Part shown: piece after piece, positions 44,673-53,941 of the stretch
Layout: every line of letters starts with the position of its first letter
Numbering within the stretch: the first letter of the stretch is position 1
NCBI RefSeq assembly: GCF_019331795.1
Contig: NZ_JAHPZL010000003.1
Span: 276,467 to 340,466 of the forward strand
Length of the DNA: 64,000 nucleotides
Direction of reading: 5' to 3'
Origin: Austwickia sp. TVS 96-490-7B
GTDB taxonomy: Bacteria > Actinomycetota > Actinomycetes > Actinomycetales > Dermatophilaceae
Translations under genes and position numbers: made by a program
Notes under the pieces: model-generated
Database searches by the model: none
Seen by the model: only the letters and a program-made list of their open reading frames with translations
What the model was told of the DNA's origin: nothing

Positions 44673-46478
44673 CTACTCACCTTCCTCACCCTGCACATCG
44701 AACTGCTGACGCAAAAACCCTCCAGGTCGAGCCATCAACTCAGCGGGGCTGCCCATCTCCACTAAGTGCCCCGCTTCAAACACACACACGATGTCCGCAT
44801 ACCGCGTCGCAGCCAAACGATGCGTGACGAGTAGCGTGACGCCGCCGACGGAGTAACCACTTCCACTAGTTCGTAGCCTGGCATAGAGAGCTTCCTCGCC
44901 AGCCGGGTCAAGAGCGGAACCAGGCTCATCCAACATTGATAGCGGGGCTTTCCTCCGCATCGAGGCACGGGCAATCGCTAACCTCTGCCACTGACCGAAA
45001 GACATCCCCCGACCGCCGGGCCCCAAGAGGACATCTAATCCACCAATGGAACTCACGTCATCAGCTAAACCCGCTGCTGCAATAGACTCATGAATGCACA
45101 CGTCTGGGGGTAACGTGCCCGCACGAAGACCACCCATCCCCACGACTTCCCGGATGGATAACTTTGGCCGGAGGAAGTCTTGAAATACGGCAGTTCGAAG
45201 TCCCCTCGTCGCTGCAGGATCCTGATGCTCCCCACCGACCGAAACGTAGACTCTCCCCTGTGAGGGCGCCACCAGGCCCATTGCCAGCTTGACAAATGTT
45301 GACTTTCCAGAACCATTCTCACCCACCACGGCGACCACGCAAGGAGATGTAAAGGTCACACTTAAGTCATGGAGAGCAGTCTCGCAGGCCCCATCATATC
45401 GATAGCTAACATGATCAAAAACCAACGTGAGGTCCGGCTCACCTGCGATACTCGCGCACTCCCGCGCGGAGTCTTCAGGTTCACCACCTACCAGACAACC
45501 TTCTTGGCGGGCAATCCAATGATGAACCCACACCAGCTCTGAGCAAGCGCCCAGCCAGCCCTCCATCGAGGCGATAACCCGTATACAAGCTGTACAGGCT
45601 CCCATGAGCTGAAGCAGGGCCACGGATGCCCCCACAGTCTCTAAGGATCCGCCCTGGCCAGCCAAAATCAGGAGCCAAGAAAGGACGAGAAACATGAGCC
45701 AACCTATAGCCTCCAGGGCAGCACTCACAGCTTCGCCTCTCACCTTCCAAGCGCGTGCCCGGGCATCAGAATAGGAAAATTTCTCCGCATATTCCTGCTG
45801 TCTATCGTATAGTTTCAGATCTCGCAATCCAGATGCGGACGAAAATAAAGACAGCGCACATTGGCGGACATTATCCCATCGACGCGATTTTTTAAGACAC
45901 CTTGACTTTGCACTCGCACCTAATCTCGCCGCCCCAATGGGGAGTAGGCAACAGATAAATATGATGAGCGATCCCGATCCGGTCGTGCCTAAAATAGTTG
46001 CCAGGCCTAAGAGCCTCACCACAGCGCCGGTCAGCCTGACGAGATCTGAGTAGAACATCCCGAGCTGAGTGCTTCCGTTGCGAAGGATCTCAGTGTTTTC
46101 CCTCAGATGGGGCTCGAGGAGAGTCGTCCTGGCGAAACCGCCCATCTGCCAAGCAGCCGATTCCTCCAGTTGCGATCTCACTCTTACTCTGAAGCCACTG
46201 TCGACCCAAGACATGAAGAGACCTGTGCACATACCGATACTGAGTGAGGCAGCCAGCAGCATGGAAAAACTAGCGATGGAGGTCAAAGAGGTGAGGTCAA
46301 CCTCCCAAAGTCGATGCACCAACAACCATGCGATGGCCACATCAGATATGGCTCGCAGAACGCTCAGAGCCCCCAGAAATAGCAGTCGAAAGGGATCCGC
46401 TCGCAGCCCTATCGACATCATTTGTCGAGCTACAGCAGTCCTCGTGGGGCGGACTGAGAGGCCATGTGCGGCAGTCAC
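44673..46478 (-). CDS. ABC exporter half (TMD-NBD) with degenerate signature
   Basis: 601 residues. Six membrane helices to about 310, then an ATPase domain: Walker A VGENGSGKST, signature MSFGQWQRLAIARA in place of LSGGQ, Walker B LSMLDEPGSALD and H-loop LVTHRL. The altered signature fits a heterodimeric exporter with one weak site, paired with the gene directly upstream, whose stop overlaps this start by 4 bases. The wording S-x-G-Q-W-Q-R is common in exporters of peptides and lanthipeptides. GC is lower than in flanking genes and rare codons are frequent. Confidence 0.85.
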   Translation of the reverse strand: MTAAHGLSVRPTRTAVARQMMSIGLRADPFRLLFLGALSVLRAISDVAIAWLLVHRLWEVDLTSLTSIASFSMLLAASLSIGMCTGLFMSWVDSGFRVRVRSQLEESAAWQMGGFARTTLLEPHLRENTEILRNGSTQLGMFYSDLVRLTGAVVRLLGLATILGTTGSGSLIIFICCLLPIGAARLGASAKSRCLKKSRRWDNVRQCALSLFSSASGLRDLKLYDRQQEYAEKFSYSDARARAWKVRGEAVSAALEAIGWLMFLVLSWLLILAGQGGSLETVGASVALLQLMGACTACIRVIASMEGWLGACSELVWVHHWIARQEGCLVGGEPEDSARECASIAGEPDLTLVFDHVSYRYDGACETALHDLSVTFTSPCVVAVVGENGSGKSTFVKLAMGLVAPSQGRVYVSVGGEHQDPAATRGLRTAVFQDFLRPKLSIREVVGMGGLRAGTLPPDVCIHESIAAAGLADDVSSIGGLDVLLGPGGRGMSFGQWQRLAIARASMRRKAPLSMLDEPGSALDPAGEEALYARLRTSGSGYSVGGVTLLVTHRLAATRYADIVCVFEAGHLVEMGSPAELMARPGGFLRQQFDVQGEEGE

Positions 46479-48226
46479 GATTCGACACCCTTGCCGCGCT
46501 CATCGAGATATTCCACTGATTGCAACCGCCACATGTCACTGTACCAACCTGACGATGCCATCAACTCTAAATGCGTGCCAACACCGGTCATAACGCCATT
46601 CTCTAAAACATATATCCGACTATGCGCGGGTATGGAATAGAGCCTGTGGGTCACTAGGACTCTCACTGCTTGGGGTGCCAGCTCAGGCAGCCCCTCGAAG
46701 ACCTCCCGTTCACTACGCGAGTCCATTTGTGAAGTCGGTTCATCAAGCAGCAAGAGACGCGCTTGGCCCCCGCCCCGTGCGACCGCGCGGGCGACTCCGA
46801 TCCGCTGTCTCTCGCCTCCTGACAGCTGAGGCTCTCTGGAGTCGTCAGTGGGCTGTCTCTCTGGGATGCGCCAACGGCGCATGAGGGTCTGCGCAGCGAC
46901 ATAATGCCCATGCCCTACATTAGTGAGGGTCGACTCAGGGAATAGCGTGAAGTCCTGAAATACAGCCCCGATATGCTCGTGACACTCCCAGCGGGGGCGA
47001 GTCAATCGATCTCCGTTTAGGGCGATCAGACCGCTGCTAGGAACATCCAGACCGACAAGTAGCATACCTAGCGTAGATTTTCCAGAGCCATTGGGGCCAA
47101 CAATGGCGATCGTCTCCCCTGGTCTCGCATTCAGAGTGATTCCACGAAGCGCATATTCGCCTGAGTCCCTATACTGATAAAAGACGGACTCGACGGTCAG
47201 CCCCGGGCGCGCATCTCCTCGCTCAGCAGTAGCGGAATGGAGGCCATCTCGACTCCTGGATGTTTCCTTGGAGAGGGCATGAACGGACGTCCAGGGATCC
47301 AGTGATGTATGAATCCACCAATCTGAATCTCGTGCGGGCACGGACCCCAGGATGACCACCAAAAGCCACAGGCCCCCTGCCATCGCTCCGGCACCTCGAT
47401 CACTACCTTCTATAACGACCAATGCGCAGGTCGCCATGAAGGCTAAGGTGATCTTTATACAGTACGGCCCAAGCTGCTCTCGCCACTTCCTTGCTCCAGC
47501 TAAAGTATACTGTTCAATCTGGGAGCGCACGCTCCGATAACGTCCGACGATCCACTCAAGAGAATCAAAAATCCGTAATTCTTTTGCCCCCTCATCCCGC
47601 ACGCACAAGCCATAGAGGTCGTCAGCCTCTGTGCCGAGCCTCGCCATCCTGGCTCGATCTGCAGGGCTCAGGTCCCCTAAGGCGTCTGGGATGGAACGTG
47701 ATAAGACGGCCATAAAGCACACTCCAACAGCGGCGAGTGGCGCTATGGTTGCCAGCGCGATCAGGGCAAAGCTAAAGGTCACCAACGATGCCAAACGTGG
47801 CCATAGAACTTCGTGAACATCAGCCAGCGTAGGCCCGATGAGTCCCTCGTCGCAGGTCCGCACTCGGTCAACGTCAGCGCTCACTTGTGGGGAGCTCATT
47901 GCTGCGGGGGTAAGGTCGGTCGCGACGTCGATCAAACGTCGGTGAAGCCACGAGGAGCAGGCTCCACCCATTACTCTGCCGAGCCCCGCACATAATCGCG
48001 AGAGGATGGCCTGAATTGCAACCGCAGCCACCACTAGGGGGAAGCCATGCTCGGACTTTCCCACGATGAATGGCGTGACCGCCACCGGCAAGAGTCCGGA
48101 TATGACGCAGGTGACCACAAGGACAATCGCTAATGGCGAATGCACCTGCCAGGCAGCGGCAAGAGTGCCTCTCCACCAGTCTTCAGTGATTCTTCGAAGG
48201 TCGCCAGCAGTACGTCCAATGTTCAT
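46475..48226 (-). CDS. ABC exporter half (TMD-NBD), canonical ATPase
   Basis: 583 residues from the ATG of MNIGRTAGDL. Membrane domain of about six helices (to about 305), then Walker A VGPNGSGKST, signature LSGGERQRIGVARAVA, Walker B LLLLDEPTSQMD and H-loop LVTHRL. It complements the degenerate partner downstream. A 16-bp palindrome-like site, ATGTTCATGTGAACAT, covers its start codon. Lower GC and rare codons as in its partner suggest that the pair came in together, between the conserved accA3 and lpdA. Confidence 0.85.
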   Translation of the reverse strand: MNIGRTAGDLRRITEDWWRGTLAAAWQVHSPLAIVLVVTCVISGLLPVAVTPFIVGKSEHGFPLVVAAVAIQAILSRLCAGLGRVMGGACSSWLHRRLIDVATDLTPAAMSSPQVSADVDRVRTCDEGLIGPTLADVHEVLWPRLASLVTFSFALIALATIAPLAAVGVCFMAVLSRSIPDALGDLSPADRARMARLGTEADDLYGLCVRDEGAKELRIFDSLEWIVGRYRSVRSQIEQYTLAGARKWREQLGPYCIKITLAFMATCALVVIEGSDRGAGAMAGGLWLLVVILGSVPARDSDWWIHTSLDPWTSVHALSKETSRSRDGLHSATAERGDARPGLTVESVFYQYRDSGEYALRGITLNARPGETIAIVGPNGSGKSTLGMLLVGLDVPSSGLIALNGDRLTRPRWECHEHIGAVFQDFTLFPESTLTNVGHGHYVAAQTLMRRWRIPERQPTDDSREPQLSGGERQRIGVARAVARGGGQARLLLLDEPTSQMDSRSEREVFEGLPELAPQAVRVLVTHRLYSIPAHSRIYVLENGVMTGVGTHLELMASSGWYSDMWRLQSVEYLDERGKGVES

Positions 48227-48234
48227 GTGAACAT
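48219..48234. promoter_or_regulatory. Palindrome over the ABC exporter start codon
   Basis: ATGTTCA and TGAACAT are perfect 7-base inverted arms separated by TG. The start ATG (minus strand) lies in the middle. It could be a repressor site or an mRNA hairpin masking the start; there is no direct evidence for either. Confidence 0.4.
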
Positions 48235-48296
48235 ATCCCAATCGGTTGATGGCTCACTGCCACATGATGGCGTGTGCCCGCCGATGACATGCGCGC

Positions 48297-48527
48297 GTGG
48301 CTGCATTGATGGGCGCCATGTCGTTCATCACATATGAAGTGGGTTCACCGGATCGGCCGCACCGCATCGGCTGCGACAGCAGCATACGCCCACTCCGGTG
48401 TTGGGGCGGGCCGTTCAGGAATTCTTTGTTGGTGAGGCATATCCTGCTGAAATACCGGGATATGCCGCAAAATCGGCCAGTTCAGGTGATGATGGTGAAG
48501 TGCGGTGGCATGCCAGGTGGTGGATGA
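48297..48527 (+). CDS. Doubtful small reading frame upstream of 26-residue peptide
   Basis: Up to 76 codons (GTG start; internal ATGs at 48309 and 48318). The product is Arg/Pro/Gly-rich, ending in MVKCGGMPGGG, with no family I recognise. Its TGA overlaps the ATG of the next tiny frame as ATGA, the coupling style used throughout this genome, and it contains the AGGTGG ribosome site for that frame. It may be a real peptide gene or leftover of a decayed one. Confidence 0.25.
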   Translation: MAALMGAMSFITYEVGSPDRPHRIGCDSSIRPLRCWGGPFRNSLLVRHILLKYRDMPQNRPVQVMMVKCGGMPGGG

Positions 48528-48604
48528 CGCCAGCTGACGTTTCCACCGTGACCATTCGCACCTGCTCACTGAAAGGCATTGAGACTAGTCCGGCGGGATT
48601 CTGA
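48524..48604 (+). CDS. Possible 26-residue Ser/Thr/Cys-bearing peptide
   Basis: Begins ATG ACG CCA, with AGGTGGTGG directly before, and ends RTCSLKGIETSPAGF. Eight of 26 residues are Ser, Thr or Cys. The divergent ABC exporter pair next door makes a secreted, possibly modified peptide conceivable, but no modifying enzyme is present. The same frame is open upstream to a GTG at 48398, so it could also be the end of a 68-residue protein. Weak call. Confidence 0.22.
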   Translation: MTPADVSTVTIRTCSLKGIETSPAGF

Positions 48605-48636
48605 CACGGCGGGTCGTCCGGCAGCGGCGGCCAAGG

Positions 48637-48930
48637 TCAGATCTTGGTGGGCGGGTCGATCGGTGTGGGTGGGTCGACCGGGTCGGTCGTGACCTGGTCG
48701 ATGGTGGGGGTGCTGGTCATCTCCTCGGTGAAGGCGTCTTTAGCCCGCCTGGTGGTAGCCAGGGCGTCATCAACGGCCCGAGTGCCGACGGCGAGTTGGT
48801 CGGCGTACCGACTCCCGGTGCGGATGTTGACGGCATCCTCGACGGAATGGACGCCATTGCTGAGCGTCTCCCCCAGAGGCCGCCGACGTCTGTGACGCCA
48901 CCGGTGGGTGAGGGCACGCCACCGTGACAT
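48637..48930 (-). CDS. Small hypothetical protein downstream of lpdA
   Basis: 97 residues: an Arg-rich start (HRWRHRRRRPLGETL), a helical middle (SRYADQLAVGTRAVDDALATTRRAKDAF) and a Pro/Thr-rich acidic tail. No family recognised. The ATG lies just after the lpdA stop, so it is probably co-transcribed. Confidence 0.5.
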   Translation of the reverse strand: MSRWRALTHRWRHRRRRPLGETLSNGVHSVEDAVNIRTGSRYADQLAVGTRAVDDALATTRRAKDAFTEEMTSTPTIDQVTTDPVDPPTPIDPPTKI

Positions 48931-48931
48931 G

Positions 48932-50362
48932 TCAGTCGCCGACAGCGTGCAGGCGGCGGGCAGCTTCAGCGATCGACCCGGACAAAGACGGGTAGACGGT
49001 AATGGTGGAGGCGACCTGGTCGACGGTGAGGCGTTGCCCGACGGCCAGGGCGATCGGGAAGATCAGTTCGCTGGCGCGGGGGGCGACGACGACACCACCG
49101 ACGACCTGGTTGCTGCCGGCACGGGCGAAAAGCTTGACGAAACCGACGCTGACGTTGTCCATCTTGGCGCGGGCATTGGTGGCCAACGGCATGGTGATCT
49201 GGTGAATGTCGTCACGGTCGGTCGCGTCGGCTTTGGTGAGGCCGACAGTAGCGATCTCTGGATCGGTGAAGATGGTGGAGCTGACACCGCGAATGTTCAG
49301 CGGGGCGACGGCATCACCGAGGGCGTGTGCGACGGCAATACGACCCTGCATGGCCGCGACGGAGGCCAACGGCAGGACGCCGGTGCAGTCGCCAGCAGCA
49401 TAAACGCCACGGACGCTGGTGCGAGACACCCGATCGACGCGGATATGTCCACGCTCGGTGCGGGCGACTCCGATGTCCTCCAAGCCGAGGTCATCAGTGC
49501 GGGGCACGGATCCGACAGCGAGCAGGGCGTGGCTGCCGGTGATCTCACGACCGTCGTCGAGGAGTACGTGGACCTGGTCGCCGTCACGTCGTACCGCAGC
49601 CATCCGGGACCGGTTGAGCACCTGCATGCCTCGATCGCGGAAAACGTCCTCGATGACTTGCGCGGCATCGCTGTCTTCGCCGGGGAGGACGTGATCTCGG
49701 GAGGAGACGAGGGTGACGGTGGTCCCCATCCCCAAGTAAGCCTGGGCGAGTTCGGCGCCGGTGACACCGGAGCCGACGACGATGAGGTGTTCAGGGATGT
49801 CGGTGAGCGTCCATATCTGTTGCCAGGTAAGGATGCGTTCCCCGTCGGGGACCGCAGTGTCCATGACGCGCGGGGCGGCTCCGGTGGCAAGCAGGATCAT
49901 GTCTGCGTCGATGTCGTACGGCGCTGCTGGGGGCTCGTCCCCGCTGGTGGCAGGGGTGACTCGGACCTGGGACGGTGAGATGAGCCGTCCCCGTCCAGTG
50001 ACGACATGAGCGCCTCGGGCCTGCAGCCCGGTGCGGATGTCGGCGCTTTGCGCTTTGGCGAGGGCTTGGATGCGGGCGTTGACCAGGGGAAGGTCAGCAT
50101 CGAGGGCGGCGTCATTGGCGGTACGACGTTCGGGGGCGGCCAGGCGCACTCCCATCTGCGCGGCCTCACCGACTCGACCGACGTAGGTCGCGGTGGAGAT
50201 GAGAGCTTTGCTGGGGACGCAGTCGGTGAGGACGCAGGATCCGCCGACCCCATCGGAGTCGATCACGGTGACCTGGGCGTTCAGGGAGGCTGCCACAAGG
50301 GCCGCTTCGTAGCCGCCGGGGCCTCCGCCGATGATGACCACAGACTGCGTTCGTTCGCTCAC
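48932..50362 (-). CDS. lpdA: LpdA-type flavoprotein disulfide reductase / NAD(P)H-quinone reductase
   Basis: 476 residues from the GTG of MSERTQ (AGGA lies 8 bases upstream). FAD loop VVIIGGGPGGYEAALVA, redox pair in GGSCVLTDCVPSK, NAD(P) loop VVGSGVTGAELAQAY, and the second FAD motif VRGVYAAGDCTG. The C-terminal catalytic His-Glu of true dihydrolipoamide dehydrogenases is not seen (VYPSLSGSIAEAARR). That fits the mycobacterial LpdA (Rv3303c) group, which acts as a quinone reductase. Divergent from purine nucleoside phosphorylase. Confidence 0.88.
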   Translation of the reverse strand: MSERTQSVVIIGGGPGGYEAALVAASLNAQVTVIDSDGVGGSCVLTDCVPSKALISTATYVGRVGEAAQMGVRLAAPERRTANDAALDADLPLVNARIQALAKAQSADIRTGLQARGAHVVTGRGRLISPSQVRVTPATSGDEPPAAPYDIDADMILLATGAAPRVMDTAVPDGERILTWQQIWTLTDIPEHLIVVGSGVTGAELAQAYLGMGTTVTLVSSRDHVLPGEDSDAAQVIEDVFRDRGMQVLNRSRMAAVRRDGDQVHVLLDDGREITGSHALLAVGSVPRTDDLGLEDIGVARTERGHIRVDRVSRTSVRGVYAAGDCTGVLPLASVAAMQGRIAVAHALGDAVAPLNIRGVSSTIFTDPEIATVGLTKADATDRDDIHQITMPLATNARAKMDNVSVGFVKLFARAGSNQVVGGVVVAPRASELIFPIALAVGQRLTVDQVASTITVYPSLSGSIAEAARRLHAVGD

Positions 50363-50490
50363 GGGGACCATCCTGTCATTGCCGCGGAGTCGGGGTGACA
50401 CTGCTGGTGAACGCTACGCCTGTGCGGACGGTGGAGCTGCAGTATCCGTGTCACATGGGGTCTGTCGGGATCAGGCCCTAGTCTGCTGTC

Positions 50491-51315
50491 ATGGCTGAGG
50501 AACAGTGTGTGGATACCCAGGATCCTTTTGTACTAGCTGAGCAGGCTGCGGCGGTGATCGCTGAGGGCACTGGTGTGGCCCGTCACGACATCGCGTTGGT
50601 CCTCGGGTCGGGGTGGGGACAGACTGCGGATCTGATCGGGGAGACTCGGGCGTCGTTGCCGCACGACGCAGTGCCGGGTTTCGCCAAAGCCGCGGTGGCG
50701 GGTCATTCGGGGACGATGCGGTCGGTGGCGATCGGGGATTCGGATCGGCGAGCGTTGGTCTTCGGGACGCGGACTCATTTCTATGAGGGTCGGGGGGTGC
50801 GAGCGGTGGTGCATGCGGTGCGGACCGCTGCTGCTGCCGGATGCCGGGCGATCGTCTTGACCAATGGGTGTGGCGGGTTGCGGGCCGAGTGGGCACCGGG
50901 GACTCCGGTGCTGATCAGTGACCACCTGAACCTCACAGGGCAGTCGCCCATCGAGGGCGCGAACTTCGTGGATCTGACCGATCTGTATTCGCCGCGGCTG
51001 CGTGAGCTGGCCCAGCAGATCGACCCGGATCTGGACGAGGGCGTCTATGTACAGTTCCGAGGACCGCACTACGAGACTCCAGCCGAGGTGCGAATGGCTC
51101 GTGTCTTGGGCGGCGACCTGGTAGGTATGTCGACGACATTGGAGGCCATTGCGGCCCGGCAGTGCGGCATGGAGGTGTTGGGCGTGTCTCTGGTGACGAA
51201 CGCTGCTGCGGGTATTTCCCCGAACCCGCTGTCGCATGCAGAGGTCGTGGAAGCCGGTCAGGCTGCCGCGGCGCGATGTGGCAAGTTGTTGGCGCGCATC
51301 GTGGTGGCGATCTGA
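50491..51315 (+). CDS. deoD: Purine nucleoside phosphorylase, trimeric type
   Basis: 274 residues. ALVLGSGWGQ (phosphate loop), HFYEGRG, NGCGGL, FRGPHYETPAEVRM and GMSTTLEAIAAR are the marks of the trimeric PNP family; TNAAAG near the end includes the base-binding Asn. It splits purine nucleosides with phosphate into base and (deoxy)ribose-1-phosphate. It forms a nucleoside salvage pair with the thymidine phosphorylase at 60046. Confidence 0.93.
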   Translation: MAEEQCVDTQDPFVLAEQAAAVIAEGTGVARHDIALVLGSGWGQTADLIGETRASLPHDAVPGFAKAAVAGHSGTMRSVAIGDSDRRALVFGTRTHFYEGRGVRAVVHAVRTAAAAGCRAIVLTNGCGGLRAEWAPGTPVLISDHLNLTGQSPIEGANFVDLTDLYSPRLRELAQQIDPDLDEGVYVQFRGPHYETPAEVRMARVLGGDLVGMSTTLEAIAARQCGMEVLGVSLVTNAAAGISPNPLSHAEVVEAGQAAAARCGKLLARIVVAI

Positions 51316-51348
51316 GTTGACGGGCGTGGGTGTCGGTCGTCGCCGGCG

Positions 51349-51984
51349 TTAGAGCACGGTGACGGCCATCACCGCGAGCGCGCCGAGGAGCAGTAGAAGC
51401 GTGGGGGCCCAGGCCATGTCGGTGTGGGTGGTAGCCAGTTGGGGGTGTTCCTCACTGACGGGCTTGAGGCTCGTCGGGCGGTGATCGCGTCCCCGTTCGA
51501 TCCACGCGGCGATAGCAGCGGCCGAGGCTCCCCAGGTGGGCGGTCGCAGACCGGCTTCGACAGCGGAGGCGTCGACGACCATGACGTCGTGGGGACCGAG
51601 TGTGGTCGCCGCTGAGGATTCTTGACGGCGCCGGAGTGCGTCCCGGCCGGGGCTAGCTGTCCCAGAGATGGCCCAGGAGGTGTAGGACGTCCCGGCGGCG
51701 TCGACGATCAGGCTCCACGAGGACCGGGCTGCGTCTATCTCGTTCCAGGGCACGGTGGTGTCACGGAGTATGTTGCGGATCTGGACCCCCCGGTCATCTA
51801 CGACGACACACGGCCGGAGGAAACCGGCATAGGAGACGACCAGAGCTGCGATGCACCAGGCCGTGGTGGTCGTCGACGGGGTGTTCCACCCTCCAGCCAT
51901 GGACCAGAGCACAGCGAACGCCACGGCGGCGAGGGTGATGCCCACCATCAGTTGTCCCCATTGGCGGAAGCTCTGCCGTTCCAC
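51349..51984 (-). CDS. Membrane protein with bacterial PH-like domain
   Basis: 211 residues: two N-terminal helices (about 12-55), a soluble middle with GVQIRNILRDTTVPWNEIDAAR, the PH-like (bPH) core pattern, and a final helix (WAPTLLLLLGALAVMAVTVL). GTG start after GAGGTGAACC. Function unknown; it lies tail-to-tail with purine nucleoside phosphorylase. Confidence 0.75.
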   Translation of the reverse strand: MERQSFRQWGQLMVGITLAAVAFAVLWSMAGGWNTPSTTTTAWCIAALVVSYAGFLRPCVVVDDRGVQIRNILRDTTVPWNEIDAARSSWSLIVDAAGTSYTSWAISGTASPGRDALRRRQESSAATTLGPHDVMVVDASAVEAGLRPPTWGASAAAIAAWIERGRDHRPTSLKPVSEEHPQLATTHTDMAWAPTLLLLLGALAVMAVTVL

Positions 51985-52196
51985 GGTTCACCTCGTCGTT
52001 GTGCCTTGTCGTGTCTGGGGCAGGATATCGAGGTCACGGCGTGCGGGAGTGTCCGCGCAGGTCTGGCGTGGCGGTTGTTGTCGGATGGAGGTGCGGTGTT
52101 GTCGTCGATATGCCCAGGTGTCCGTCGCCCGGTGAGGCATGATGGTGGCCATCGTCGCTGGGCGACAGGTCGGTGACCAGAGGTGAGGACACAGGG

Positions 52197-53255
52197 ATGA
52201 CGCAGCAACCTGAGGCACCGGCAGCTGCCGTTCTGGTGCCGCCGGGGTCGGTGTCGCCGGGTTCTCAGGGCCCGATTTATGGGGACCGGTTCGGGGTGGC
52301 GGAGGGGTTTTCGCCAGAGTTGTCGATGGCTGGTTTGCCGGAGTCGGTGGACGAGGCGATGGGGTCGGCGCAGGTGCTCGCGTATCGACCTGGGGTGATC
52401 ACGTTACGACCGATGGATATGGGTCCGTTGGTGGACGCGTCGGTACGGTCGGTGCGGACTGCTCCGGCGTTGTATTTGGGGGTGATTGCTGTGGTGGCGG
52501 CGGGGGCGGTCGTGGTGGAGACGGGGATTGGGGTGTGGATGGAGTCGTTGTCGGTGAAGCAGGGGATCTTCGGGTTGAGGCCGTCGCCGACGACGGCGGG
52601 GTGGAGCTTGTTGGGGGGTCTCGCTGCGGGGTTGTTAGCGGTTCCGACGTCGTACGCCGTGTTGGGTCGGAAGAACACTCTGCGGGCGTGGTGGGCGGCG
52701 ACGGCACCCCGAATCGGCGCCCTGGTGGGGTATGTGGCGGTGATGGCGGCGGTGCTGGTGCCGGTGATCGCTGCGGTGTGGCTGGGTTTGGGGGGTTCTT
52801 CAGCGCAACCAGTGAATTTGTGGTTGACGATGGGGGCATTGGCTGCGTTGATTGAGGTGCTTCGGGTGCCCTTTGTGGCAGCTCCAGCGGCGGTGGTGTT
52901 GGAGGGGCTGGGTCCGTGGCGGGCGGTACGACGGTCGTGGAGCTTGGTGCATGGGTCGGTGATGCGGACGTTTGCGATCGGGATAGTGTTGCGTCTGTTG
53001 ACGATGTTGTTATCGGTGTCGTTGTCGGTGCCTTTCGCGTTGGGGGTGCTGTTTGCAACTGAGGTGGGGGGAATCAAGCTGGAGCAGGGGATCATTGGCG
53101 CGGCATTGCCGGTGCTGCTCTCCCTGGTGGTGTTGTGCCTGACGTTGCCCTTTGAGGCGGCGTTACGAACGTTGTATTACACGGATCTTCGGGTGCGCAC
53201 CGAAGGTTTCGATGTGATGCTGCTTGAGGATGCCCGGCGGCGGGGGCGACGGTGA
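52197..53255 (+). CDS. Polytopic membrane protein, first gene of the MoxR cluster
   Basis: 352 residues from the ATG of MTQQPEAPAAA. A polar N-terminus of about 85 residues precedes six hydrophobic segments with the spacing seen in membrane proteins annotated near glycerophosphodiesterase membrane domains. APAAVVLEGLGPWRAVRRSWSLVHG is a conserved-looking cytoplasmic loop. Function unknown. It overlaps the DUF4129 gene by 4 bases (GTGA). Confidence 0.75.
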   Translation: MTQQPEAPAAAVLVPPGSVSPGSQGPIYGDRFGVAEGFSPELSMAGLPESVDEAMGSAQVLAYRPGVITLRPMDMGPLVDASVRSVRTAPALYLGVIAVVAAGAVVVETGIGVWMESLSVKQGIFGLRPSPTTAGWSLLGGLAAGLLAVPTSYAVLGRKNTLRAWWAATAPRIGALVGYVAVMAAVLVPVIAAVWLGLGGSSAQPVNLWLTMGALAALIEVLRVPFVAAPAAVVLEGLGPWRAVRRSWSLVHGSVMRTFAIGIVLRLLTMLLSVSLSVPFALGVLFATEVGGIKLEQGIIGAALPVLLSLVVLCLTLPFEAALRTLYYTDLRVRTEGFDVMLLEDARRRGRR

Positions 53256-53941
53256 TGCGACAGGTGGCGATGCTGGGCTGGTGGGTGACGGCTGACCCTG
53301 CCCCGGACCCAGGGACTGCGCGCGAGTGGGCCCGGCAGGAACTCGCGAAGGACGCCTACGGCGAGTCGTGGATTGAAAAAGCTCTCAACGGGATCATGGA
53401 TCTGATCCGTCACCTGTTCTCTTCGGGGCCTCCTGGGCGGTGGTCCATCCCGGTGGTGGCTGTGCTGCTGGGGATCCTGCTCCTGGTTGTGGTGCTGGCA
53501 TTGGGATTGCGGTGGGCACGTCGGACCAAGAAACCGGAAGTGTCCTCGGAAGACGCGATGCCGGTGTTTGACGGTCCCGCGTTGACTGCAGCGACGTACC
53601 GGGAGTTGGCGGTGGCGGCGTTGGCTCGGGGCGACACGGCGACGGCGGTAGTGGAGGCGTTCCGGTCGATGGCCGCGGGTCTGATTGAACGGCATTTGTT
53701 GGATGAGGCTTTGGATCGCACCTCTGGGGAGTTCGCGCAAGCGGTAGAGGCGACCTTCGATGGTTTCGGGGATCGGGCCCGGGCAGCGTCGTCATGCTTT
53801 GACCTGGCCCGGTACGGCGGTGGCGCCCCCTCTTTCCCGGAGGCGCAGGCCATGCTGACGCTGGAGGAATCGTTACGCCACGCTGCCCCTCGCCACGATG
53901 ACCCGGCGGAAGCTGTCGATGCGTTGGCGGCGCAGGGATGA
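53252..53941 (+). CDS. DUF4129 membrane protein
   Basis: 229 residues. One helix (WSIPVVAVLLGILLLVVVLALGL, about 67-90) and a C-terminal DUF4129 domain with YRELAVAALARGD, VEAFRSMAAGLIERHLL and RTSGEFAQ. GTG overlapping the previous stop; an ATG 3 bases later is equally possible. Part of the MoxR-DUF58 unit, which elsewhere acts in protein or cofactor assembly at the membrane. Confidence 0.85.
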   Translation: MMRQVAMLGWWVTADPAPDPGTAREWARQELAKDAYGESWIEKALNGIMDLIRHLFSSGPPGRWSIPVVAVLLGILLLVVVLALGLRWARRTKKPEVSSEDAMPVFDGPALTAATYRELAVAALARGDTATAVVEAFRSMAAGLIERHLLDEALDRTSGEFAQAVEATFDGFGDRARAASSCFDLARYGGGAPSFPEAQAMLTLEESLRHAAPRHDDPAEAVDALAAQG

